Shown here: positions 1 to 7,193 of the stretch, piece after piece
How positions within the stretch are numbered: position 1 is the first letter of the stretch
How the letters are laid out: each line of letters starts with the position of its first letter
The notes under the pieces: model-generated
What the model saw: the letters and a program-made list of their open reading frames with translations, nothing else
Told to the model about the DNA's origin: nothing
Databases searched by the model: none
Translations under genes and position numbers: made by a program
Assembly: GCA_913009765.1 (NCBI GenBank)
Contig: CAJVYT010000068.1
Coordinates: 1-13,780 of the forward strand
Origin: an uncultured candidate division Zixibacteria bacterium
Lineage (GTDB): Bacteria; Zixibacteria; MSB-5A5; GN15; FEB-12
Direction of reading: 5' to 3'
Length of the DNA: 13,780 nucleotides

Positions 1-99
1 GGAGAGAACGCTCCGTGAGGCAAGAGGACGGTGATAGGGAATAGGGGGGGGGGGGGGTGGAGGGTGGGGGGGGGGGGGGGGGAGTGGGGTTTTTTTTTT
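1..99. other. Low-quality artefact sequence outside the left adapter
   Basis: These bases are poly-G runs, a poly-T stretch and short unstructured sequence lying outside a complete Illumina adapter. Long G runs are typical of dark cycles in two-colour Illumina chemistry, and the T run mirrors the A run that follows the adapter at the other contig end. No biological content should be read from this stretch. Confidence 0.93.
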
Positions 100-157
100 A
101 ATGATACGGCGACCACCGAGATCTACACTCTTTCCCTACACGACGCTCTTCCGATCT
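100..157. other. Illumina P5/TruSeq universal adapter (contamination)
   Basis: The 58 bases match the Illumina universal adapter from its flow-cell P5 part through to the GCTCTTCCGATCT end. It is fused directly to the interior of cas1, so the open reading frame is falsely extended by the peptide [11 protein letters not shown], a well-known adapter translation. Genuine sequence starts at 158. Confidence 0.98.
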
Positions 158-845
158 GATGTAAAAAGCCTACATAGGGATCAAGACCGACACCCTGTAA
201 TGCTGAAGAGCACTCATGTGTAACAAGTGTGTATACATATGACAGAAGTGCGTTTACTGGATCAGTTGGTGGGCGGCGAACTCTACCACCAAAAACAAAG
301 CCACTGCCTCGTAACAATTCGTTAAAAGCACCAAAATACGTACTGGCAGCATCGCCTTCTATACCCATGGCCTCACTAACTGATTGTGCATGTTGAGCAC
401 GACGTAAACTTACTGCCAGTTTAGAAACAGCCCCACCCAATGATGCATTTTCTCCGTGATTCCGAATCTCCCTCATAAGCACAGACCGGCCATTAGCAAT
501 TTTTGCAGCGACCATAAGCCGTGCAATACTTATTGATTTTTCTTCACTATCAGCCCAGCGATACTGGGCACGTCGCAACAAGACATTACCTGTTTGCTTG
601 CCTTGTACACGGGCAAGAAATTTCCCGTATTCCGTATAAAAAGCCAGGCCAATTCCCTGTTCGCCACAATAGCCCATAAGGAAAGGTGATACTGATACCT
701 GCCCAAAGCAAAGAATATTAGCAATGCTAATAGCAGGAAACTGTCCAAGCTTATCCTTACCCTGCTTAATCACGATGGTTTCACGTTCTTTATGTAAGTA
801 ACTTTCCTGACGAGTTACATAAAGGGTGTTGAGTAGTTTCTTCAT
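158..845 (-). CDS. cas1: CRISPR-associated endonuclease Cas1 (3'-truncated by contig end)
   Basis: Cas1 is the integrase of CRISPR adaptation. With Cas2 it inserts new spacers at the leader end of the array. About 229 genuine residues remain of a protein usually near 340. The family core is visible: the catalytic Glu163 in the [11 protein letters not shown] motif, and [10 protein letters not shown] ending in the second metal ligand His229, where the contig stops. The last active-site acidic residue and the C-terminal helices are missing because the assembly ends, not because of a mutation. The start is ATG at 845, sharing an ATGA overlap with the stop of the Bro-N gene. No clear Shine-Dalgarno sequence precedes it, so translation probably depends on coupling to that gene. 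cas2 is expected next but lies outside the window. Confidence 0.95.
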
Positions 846-1720
846 GGCTTTTTGCCTGAAGTTTTTTTTCTACTTGCCCTTTTGGTTTTCCTGATAACCT
901 TATTATCTGCTGAAGGTAAGTAATTATTTGAGGTGGTCACTTTTTTACCTGTTTTGGCTTCCAACTCCTTACGTGCACTTTTAGCGATCCCGCCACCCGT
1001 TTTAGCGGCTGTTTTGTTTTCATCCATACCTCTCGCAACGTCACTCTCTGCAATCTGCCGTGTCGATAATTCAGCAAGTGCTGTAAAAATTAGTTCTGCC
1101 TCGCTCATATGATCACGCAGATTTTGGCTTTTTAATCCTTTTAGTGTCTTATGGTCTTTTACACTTACTCCAGACCATTCCTGGTGGATGATATTTGTGA
1201 GAATAGCGAATTCCTCGCCTTGTTTGATCTCGTGGTTACTCCAGTAATCTGTGAGTTTATTGCGAGTTTCCTGCCCCGTCATACGTTGTTGAATCCATTT
1301 TTCGCTACGGCCATGTTTCTGCCAGGTTTCTCTGGCGCGATTGAGTGATTTTGCTGGATCGGCCATCTCCTGCATTCGCTCATAACCCACCTTGGCCAGC
1401 CAGAGCTTGATTGGTTCGGCTTTTGGGCTGGGTACAGATTGCACCAGGCGCAGCAGGGTTTCGGCAGTGGCGACATCTGTAAGCCGTTGTTTTCCATCAG
1501 TTGCCGTCATTTTCAACCGGTTACAATTTGTAACCACTTCACTCCCTTCCTTTTTTAGTCGATTTTTTAATACTTTCCAATAATTTCTGGCTGCCTGGTA
1601 GTCAGCTTGCTGGGTCAATACCTGCACTATGTCAATCACCGAAAACCACCAGATTTCCAACTCTTCATCATAAATTCGGCGAATCTCGTAATTCTCAAAC
1701 AAAGTCATATCAGTTTTCAT
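842..1720 (-). CDS. Bro-N / DinD-like phage antirepressor-family protein inside the cas operon
   Basis: This 292-residue protein has an N-terminal Bro-N-like DNA-binding domain (roughly residues 5-115). Its hallmarks are [12 protein letters not shown] near residue 25 and [20 protein letters not shown] near residue 97. A DinD/antirepressor-like helical C-terminal half follows (ENLRDH-type motif, here [19 protein letters not shown]), then a lysine-rich tail. In phages and mobile elements such proteins act as antirepressors or damage-response factors. The role here is unknown. I chose ATG 1720 over an upstream GTG at 1729 because a GGGAG ribosome site sits 8 nt before it (1729-1733). The gene overlaps the end of cas4 by 11 bases and its stop overlaps the cas1 start by four. 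It is therefore fully embedded in the adaptation cassette, which is unusual, and it may be co-regulated with or modulate Cas4-Cas1. That last point is inference. Confidence 0.85.
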   Translation of the reverse strand: MKTDMTLFENYEIRRIYDEELEIWWFSVIDIVQVLTQQADYQAARNYWKVLKNRLKKEGSEVVTNCNRLKMTATDGKQRLTDVATAETLLRLVQSVPSPKAEPIKLWLAKVGYERMQEMADPAKSLNRARETWQKHGRSEKWIQQRMTGQETRNKLTDYWSNHEIKQGEEFAILTNIIHQEWSGVSVKDHKTLKGLKSQNLRDHMSEAELIFTALAELSTRQIAESDVARGMDENKTAAKTGGGIAKSARKELEAKTGKKVTTSNNYLPSADNKVIRKTKRASRKKTSGKKP

Positions 1721-2360
1721 TTGAATCACTCCCTGTTAATTCTGTAAAAAGTCCCGCAATGTAAGCTCCCGAATGATCGCGCCGAAAAGTATCTGGTCCA
1801 CATAAATCCACCAATGAGCAGGCTTTGCAGCGCTTCTTTTGATCAGTGGGTGGCGGGGTGCTGCCGGATGCCAATATTTTATGTGCGCCTTCAATGGCCG
1901 CACGTGTTACACCCCGCAATACATCATCAAACAATACAGGTTCCCGTTTTCTCACCTGCCAGTACCACAAAGCGCCCTCATCAATGTGTACTTCACGCAT
2001 TTCTTCCAGGCACAACGCCTGGGCACAGAGCTGAATTTTATCCCAGTCTTCAATCTTGGGCTTGCCACGTTTATATTCCACAGGGAAGTATTTAGTTGGC
2101 GGCTTGCCTTCTATTTCCAGCAAATCGAGCTTACCCGTGAGTTGCAATTTGTGAGATTTTACGGCTACTCCACGCTCAAAGCGCACATCACCTCGTTGCT
2201 CTGGTTCACAGCTATCGACACGTTCATGCAATAGCTTGCCATGGGCGGTAAAAAAGTTATCATCCCAGACCTGCTCAAGATGAATCAGCGCAAACTGACG
2301 CGGGCAGTAGGCATAGTGCTGCAATGCAGAGATAAGGATTATTTGATCGGTATCTACCAT
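1710..2360 (-). CDS. cas4: CRISPR-associated exonuclease Cas4
   Basis: Cas4 is a RecB-family nuclease with an iron-sulfur cluster. It trims prespacers and selects PAM-bearing ends for Cas1-Cas2. The 216-residue sequence shows the four cluster cysteines (Cys19 in the N-terminal YAYCPRQF motif; Cys178, Cys181 and Cys187 in [10 protein letters not shown]). It also has the nuclease core with His45, Asp79 in TGKLDLLE, and Glu95 and Lys97 in PVEYKRGK. Length and motif order are normal for Cas4 of type I-C/I-B systems. The start is ATG 2360, 25 bases after the RhuM gene's stop, with only a weak purine-rich site in front. Its stop lies inside the start region of the Bro-N gene. Normally cas1 would follow directly. 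Confidence 0.95.
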   Translation of the reverse strand: MVDTDQIILISALQHYAYCPRQFALIHLEQVWDDNFFTAHGKLLHERVDSCEPEQRGDVRFERGVAVKSHKLQLTGKLDLLEIEGKPPTKYFPVEYKRGKPKIEDWDKIQLCAQALCLEEMREVHIDEGALWYWQVRKREPVLFDDVLRGVTRAAIEGAHKILASGSTPPPTDQKKRCKACSLVDLCGPDTFRRDHSGAYIAGLFTELTGSDSNEN

Positions 2361-2385
2361 TTCTTGATAGCCACTGTTGTCTTAA

Positions 2386-3426
2386 CTATTCTAGATCGCC
2401 ATTTTCTTTTTTCTGTAAGCTGATCAACTTGTCAAAGTCAGACTCAAACAACCTGTCCTGCACAATGCGGTATTTCTCAAATTCTAACTCAGCAAAGTTT
2501 TTAGCTACCTCAGCCCTGATTTCTCCTGCATTCTCCAGGATTTCCTTTTCATTGAAATGAAGAAATGCATCAAGTTTTTTAACCCAATCGTGCATACTCA
2601 TGACTTGCATGTTCCTTGCCTGCATTTCTGCATAATCCAGGTACATTGTCACAATACGGTTTAACCCATCCAGTTCTGCTTTGTTAAGGTAATTTTTAGC
2701 AACCGAAACATCGAGTTTTCGAACTCGGCCTGAAGGCGCATTTTTCCATGAGGTAAGGCCCATGTTCTGTTGTTGGCTATCAGCCCGTTCATGGATAATT
2801 TCTGCAGCCGTCTGCCGTGTAATAGCCCAATGTAATTTGTTTTGTACGGTAGCAAAAAAACTTTTTGTTTCCTCCGTATCCTTATTGTAGTCCACGCTGC
2901 ACTGGGCATAGATGTCTGTAATTTTCTGGTAAAAGCGACGTTCACTAGAGCGAATGTCTCGAATACGTTCCAGTTGTTCTTCAAAGTAATCTTCGCCAAA
3001 GAAACGATCAGGGTTCTTAAGTCGCTCATCATCCATGGTAAAACCCTTGATAATGTACTCTTTAAGACGCTCAGTTGCCCAAATACGAAATTGTGTCGCC
3101 TGTATTGAGTTAACACGATAACCCACTGAGATAATGGCATCCAGATTATAAAAATTAGTCTTATAGCTTTTACCATCCTGAGCAGTTAGTTCCATTTTGG
3201 AACTAACTGAATCCTTCACCAGCTCACCAGATGCAAAAATATTATTCAAGTGTTTGGTGATTGCAGGCCGCTGCACCCCAAAAAGCTCGGCAATTTTATC
3301 CTGAGTCAGCCAAATATTCTCATCCTTTAGAAATATCTCAACCTTCACTTTATTATCTGGCGTGGTATAGAGAAGGAACTCAGTAAAAGAATTTTCAAGG
3401 CTATTGTTAGTTTTTATTCTGCTCAT
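2386..3426 (-). CDS. RhuM-family (virulence RhuM-like) protein inside the cas operon
   Basis: The 346-residue protein belongs to the RhuM family, first named from a Salmonella pathogenicity island and widespread in mobile and defence islands; its biochemical role is not settled. The N-terminal part contains a helix-turn-helix-like segment (WLTQDKIAELFGVQRPAITK, about 39-58). The family signature follows at about residues 92-136 (NLDAIISVGYRVNS, then QATQFRIWAT and IIKGFTMDDERL). The C-terminal half is helical and charged. ATG 3426 has a good ribosome site (AAGGAC at 3434-3439, 7 nt spacing). It stands between cas3 and cas4, same strand. The 70-base gap from cas3 is by far the largest in the operon, which suggests a later insertion. 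A role in regulating or accompanying the CRISPR system is possible but not shown. Confidence 0.88.
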   Translation of the reverse strand: MSRIKTNNSLENSFTEFLLYTTPDNKVKVEIFLKDENIWLTQDKIAELFGVQRPAITKHLNNIFASGELVKDSVSSKMELTAQDGKSYKTNFYNLDAIISVGYRVNSIQATQFRIWATERLKEYIIKGFTMDDERLKNPDRFFGEDYFEEQLERIRDIRSSERRFYQKITDIYAQCSVDYNKDTEETKSFFATVQNKLHWAITRQTAAEIIHERADSQQQNMGLTSWKNAPSGRVRKLDVSVAKNYLNKAELDGLNRIVTMYLDYAEMQARNMQVMSMHDWVKKLDAFLHFNEKEILENAGEIRAEVAKNFAELEFEKYRIVQDRLFESDFDKLISLQKKENGDLE

Positions 3427-3496
3427 TCGAGTCGTCCTTGGTTTGGTAGATGAGGAATTGGGAGTTAGAATTTAGCACTAAGCTACCCTAGAAGGT
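3427..3496 (-). other. 70-base intergenic gap between cas3 and the RhuM gene
   Basis: All other junctions in the operon overlap or are separated by at most 25 bases, so this gap stands out. It contains the RhuM ribosome binding site near its downstream end. I see no convincing terminator hairpin with a T run and no clear promoter in it. It may mark the boundary where the RhuM gene was inserted. Confidence 0.5.
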
Positions 3497-5863
3497 TTAA
3501 ATAATACCAGATTTTGAATTAATCAAATCAGGCATAATGCCAAGAAAACTAGGGTCGTATTCATAAGCATCTGTCCATGAGAAAATATTATCTTGAGAGC
3601 AATTAACAATAGGCCGTAAGTTTAATTTCGCTATTTTCTGCATCCAAAGTTGTACGGAGTTATTTTGCAAGTCTTGCCAATTCACAGGAAATCCATGTTC
3701 AAGTTTTTCTACTAATTTGGCGTCAATAATAACCGTAGCTGTATCGGAATCGATAACTCGATAAGTTGTTGATACCTCCTGGAACCCCTGTTTTTGTTCT
3801 TCAGACAACAGTAGTTCTGATTTATTTCTTTTCTCTGGAAACCGAGAAAGCTCTTTACGAATAGCTTTACTACAAAGCTCACTACTATCCACTTCGTCAC
3901 TAACTATTTCTGACCACAGGTTATTCAAAATATCTGATGATTCAATAAAACCCGGATGATGATTGAGACCATCTTCAGAAAAAATAGAAAAATCAAATAA
4001 CCGACCAAAAGATCGTATACCATGACGATTAATTCTCCCTGACACTTGCAAAAAACTGGTTACTGAACAAGTTTCTCGAAAACCAATGGCGAAGTCCAAA
4101 TCGACACCTGCTTCAACACAACTGGTGGCAATTAAATACCAGGGACGGTGATTCCAGTCGCTATCACCTTGTCTATGGATTATTTCCTCCAGCATTCTAT
4201 CTCGATCCTTGGGTGCCAGAACAGTCGATAGATGCAATACGACTTTATTGGATAATTTATTTTTCTTATCATCTAAGCTTTTTGCCAACGTATCTGCAAT
4301 AACCGCTGCCGATTGCACTGTATTTAAAATCACCAAACACGATGGTTTGTCTTGATCGATAAATTCACCCCAAGTTTCATCTGATTGTATACGTTCAACT
4401 AGATCATCGCGCTTCAAAGGATTTCTAATTCGGTCAAAAATAACGCGTTGCCTTTCAAATTGTTGTGTTTTTATCCTCAATGATTCAGGCAGTAGGTCAG
4501 GCAAGGTACGCATACCTTCTTCACTAACTAAATAATCGTCTTTCCAAAATTTGACCATTGATCCTGATGAAAAAACAATGTTGCATCGCCAAATATCGAC
4601 TAACTGTCTCATCCAATACCAACTGACATTTAACAGTTCAGCAGGCAGACAAGCATGCGATTCATCAATAAATATGGCAGAACCAACCACATTATGTAGC
4701 TTTCGAAGTTTTGAGGGGTTGGATGCAGCGAGTGTTTCAAAAAACTGTACAGCAGTGGTAACTACAATGGGCGCTTGCCAACTAGCGGCATATTTGCGCA
4801 TATCTTTATCGCTGAACTCTGCTTTATGATGATGCGCAACAACAACTGATGTAGCATCTTCATTATTTAGAACGATAGCTTTGCGTAAAACTTTGACGGT
4901 TTGATCTATAATGTTAGAAAATGGTGCAATGACGAAAATTCTGCTGGAATTATCTTTAATTGCACAACGAAGCAAGTAAGCCATTACCGAGGTTGTTTTT
5001 CCTAAGCCTACCGGTGCTGAACAAGCAACTAGACGAGATTCAAATAAGTCTGTATCAAAACAGTGTCGATAAAATTCTCCCCGCATCAGGTTACGATCGC
5101 TTTGAGGGTCACTGCTCGAATCAACTATGCTTAAAATATACCTATCCAAAGCCAATAAACGTTGTGTCCAGCAAGTTTTAGCTGGCTTAAAACGTGTCAT
5201 GAGAATATCTTGGCTATAGCAAGCAGCACTGCTGTGATCAGCATCGACTAAACAAGACAACATCAAACGAGACGTTAAACTACTGGAGAGTAATTGCAAA
5301 CTAAGCTGCGGCCATTGGCCACAAGATTCAATCTGTCTCTGTTTATAAACTTCAATCCTTTCATTCGTGGTGATTATAGCCTCTTTGTGCTTATCAAAAT
5401 CAGCCGTGAGTTTGTCTCGGTGATGGCGCCGACCTCTTAGGCTGTAAGGCGACAAAGTTAGATGGGATTTTTTCCGTAGTTGTTTGATGAAATATTTTTC
5501 AGTTTTTTTACTCGGTAACCCTGGTGCATGATGACCGCGGATCAACCAGGCCAACAACTCATTTTTCATTTCATCAGCAACTGCAACCCCTGCATCAATA
5601 TGATCCACTGGCAAACGACCTGAATCCACGCCACGAAATATTCGTTGAATTGACTCATCCAGTTTACCCATGTCGTGCAACATCAGTGCTGCTTTGAATG
5701 TTATTCGTAGCTCAAGTTTTTCCGAATCAACCAACGTATAAAATGACAGCAGGTAGTCAAATAAATCTAATCCATAACCCAACACCTCCTCAATATGATC
5801 AGTATATCGATGAGCTTCCAGCTCAGGTTTTGCCCTAGGAGGTGTATGAGCAAGGTAATACAT
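3497..5863 (-). CDS. cas3: Cas3 helicase-nuclease (HD domain plus superfamily 2 helicase)
   Basis: Cas3 is recruited by target-bound Cascade to unwind and degrade DNA. In the 788-residue protein an N-terminal HD nuclease shows His23, the His63-Asp64 pair (MLHDMGK), His88, His111-His112 (RGHHAP) and an Asp near 207-209 (LVDADH). The helicase shows Walker A VGLGKTT (285-291), motif II DESH (400-403), a motif III variant FSSGS (431-435, usually SAT), ATSCVEAGVDLDF (579-591) and motif VI QVSGRINRHG (606-615). Size and domain order are normal for a fused Cas3, and no key residue is evidently lost. The ATG shares one base with the cas7 stop (TAATG), indicating translational coupling. Its place after cas7 rather than at the operon head is unusual for type I-C. 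Confidence 0.95.
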   Translation of the reverse strand: MYYLAHTPPRAKPELEAHRYTDHIEEVLGYGLDLFDYLLSFYTLVDSEKLELRITFKAALMLHDMGKLDESIQRIFRGVDSGRLPVDHIDAGVAVADEMKNELLAWLIRGHHAPGLPSKKTEKYFIKQLRKKSHLTLSPYSLRGRRHHRDKLTADFDKHKEAIITTNERIEVYKQRQIESCGQWPQLSLQLLSSSLTSRLMLSCLVDADHSSAACYSQDILMTRFKPAKTCWTQRLLALDRYILSIVDSSSDPQSDRNLMRGEFYRHCFDTDLFESRLVACSAPVGLGKTTSVMAYLLRCAIKDNSSRIFVIAPFSNIIDQTVKVLRKAIVLNNEDATSVVVAHHHKAEFSDKDMRKYAASWQAPIVVTTAVQFFETLAASNPSKLRKLHNVVGSAIFIDESHACLPAELLNVSWYWMRQLVDIWRCNIVFSSGSMVKFWKDDYLVSEEGMRTLPDLLPESLRIKTQQFERQRVIFDRIRNPLKRDDLVERIQSDETWGEFIDQDKPSCLVILNTVQSAAVIADTLAKSLDDKKNKLSNKVVLHLSTVLAPKDRDRMLEEIIHRQGDSDWNHRPWYLIATSCVEAGVDLDFAIGFRETCSVTSFLQVSGRINRHGIRSFGRLFDFSIFSEDGLNHHPGFIESSDILNNLWSEIVSDEVDSSELCSKAIRKELSRFPEKRNKSELLLSEEQKQGFQEVSTTYRVIDSDTATVIIDAKLVEKLEHGFPVNWQDLQNNSVQLWMQKIAKLNLRPIVNCSQDNIFSWTDAYEYDPSFLGIMPDLINSKSGII

Positions 5864-6765
5864 TATTCGTTCGCTAGATCAAGAACATCTTTAAACCGAT
5901 CTAACAGATCACCCAAATCGTCTCGCTCAGGAATAGCGTAATCATTTGCTGATGTAGATTGTGTCAACCCTGATTTTAATTTAGGCGTTAAGGCATTAAT
6001 AAACAGATGCTCAGGACAGGAACCCAAGGTATTTTTATGCTCAGCAAACCACGCATGTAAAACTGAGATTTGTGGACGAATTGCTGAAGCTGTATGCTGA
6101 TAAACATACGGCAGCATGAATTTGAGTAGCTCTAAATCTTCGGCAGTTGCCCCCGTTTTTTTAGCAATACTTGGATTCACAAAAATAGGAATGCAATAGA
6201 TGCCGTGCTGCACCACTCGAAAGGCCAAAGGTGCCATACCACGATCTTTACCAGCCTCTACACCAGACTTGTTGGTATTGGTCATCCGAACAACCTCAAT
6301 AGGTGCAATCGACATTCCCACGCCCATTTGGGTTGTTCCTGTATTAATTAAATGAGCATAACCCCCTTCTTCTTTTTTCTTCTTTTGCTCTTTGCTTAGT
6401 TCAGAGTCTTTCAATGATTCCAAAAAGGTATTGCCAAACATGCGAGCATCCCAGTAGGTTTTCATAAACTCTTCTTTATCCATTGCTTTGATGGCATCTC
6501 GATCACGCCCCTGCTCTTCCAATATTTTGAATTGATTTTTCGTTTCTGCACCCAGATTTAGCTGCTTCTTGGCCACAGCAAAAACCTCAGAATCGTCACT
6601 AATTAAATCCCGTAACTTACGTTTCAGCGAAACAGGTGAGATCATTCCCAGGCCGTCTAGCTCACGAGTTCTTGGTTCTGATTCCATATCTGGATCACCA
6701 TTCGGGTTCGACATAGTGACATCTAAAACCAATAAGCCAACATGGCGATTAAAAGGTGCATTCAT
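5863..6765 (-). CDS. cas7: Cas7c/Csd2 backbone subunit of type I-C Cascade
   Basis: Cas7 forms the helical filament that holds the crRNA spacer in the Cascade complex. The 300-residue protein starts with the family's GLLVLDVTMSNPNGDPDMES segment, the Csd2/Csh2-type RAMP motif, and continues with RTRELDGLGMISPVSLKRKL (about 32-51). A lysine/glutamate-rich loop lies near residues 125-135, and a GTTQMGVGMSIAPIEVVRMT segment follows. Length is as usual for Cas7c. Its ATG overlaps the cas8 stop (ATGA) and it also has its own AAGGAG site (6773-6778, 7 nt spacing), consistent with the high copy number of this subunit in the complex. Confidence 0.95.
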   Translation of the reverse strand: MNAPFNRHVGLLVLDVTMSNPNGDPDMESEPRTRELDGLGMISPVSLKRKLRDLISDDSEVFAVAKKQLNLGAETKNQFKILEEQGRDRDAIKAMDKEEFMKTYWDARMFGNTFLESLKDSELSKEQKKKKEEGGYAHLINTGTTQMGVGMSIAPIEVVRMTNTNKSGVEAGKDRGMAPLAFRVVQHGIYCIPIFVNPSIAKKTGATAEDLELLKFMLPYVYQHTASAIRPQISVLHAWFAEHKNTLGSCPEHLFINALTPKLKSGLTQSTSANDYAIPERDDLGDLLDRFKDVLDLANE

Positions 6766-7193
6766 GAGTTTTCTCCTTGATTATTACTTGATTCGGTTGA
6801 TGTTTTTTTCTGTTCAAAAGGGCGCCCCGCTAAATAGCCGAGCATTAGTTCGGCTTTGTATGTGTCGGAGTTGGCTATAGGGCTTGACAGGAATTCGTTT
6901 AAAGACTTGGCCTGTTTACTCATCCAGATTTGAGCAAAAATAGCCGCAGTTATCGCCTTATCTTCTGATCGAATATTTTTAGCCATTATTCGCTTAACCC
7001 ATGAGTCATAGGGTTTTCGACGAGTTGCTAAAATAGCCATCGCTCTAATCGGGTTTTGTAAGGCCATGCCATAAATCTGATTCCCTAGCAAAGAACTTGG
7101 AATATCACCTTTGCGTTCACTTTTGCAATAACCGATATGCAGCTCATCCATCGCAGAACATAACTGCCCTAGCTGAAAAGCAAAATCTTTCAT
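6762..7193 (-). CDS. cas11c: Probable Cas11c small subunit from an internal start in cas8c
   Basis: In type I-C and several other subtypes the small subunit Cas11 is produced by internal translation initiation near the 3' end of the cas8 gene. Here, in frame within cas8c, an ATG at 7193 (residue 565) is preceded by a perfect AAGGAG at 7200-7205 with 6 nt spacing. That site is better than the one for cas8c itself. The product would be 143 residues, starting MKDFAFQLGQLCSAMDELH, mostly helical, close to the size known for Cas11c. Cas11 lines the belly of Cascade and helps hold the non-target strand. The call is inference from family knowledge plus the ribosome site; expression is not shown. Confidence 0.75.
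   Translation of the reverse strand: MKDFAFQLGQLCSAMDELHIGYCKSERKGDIPSSLLGNQIYGMALQNPIRAMAILATRRKPYDSWVKRIMAKNIRSEDKAITAAIFAQIWMSKQAKSLNEFLSSPIANSDTYKAELMLGYLAGRPFEQKKTSTESSNNQGENS

Noticed and set aside
1..99. G-rich sequence as a quadruplex or repeat element
   Set aside because: It lies outside a complete sequencing adapter and has the look of two-colour poly-G artefact.
2842..3176. Overlapping ORFs on both strands within the RhuM gene
   Set aside because: They are shadows of the RhuM reading frame, without protein features or ribosome sites.
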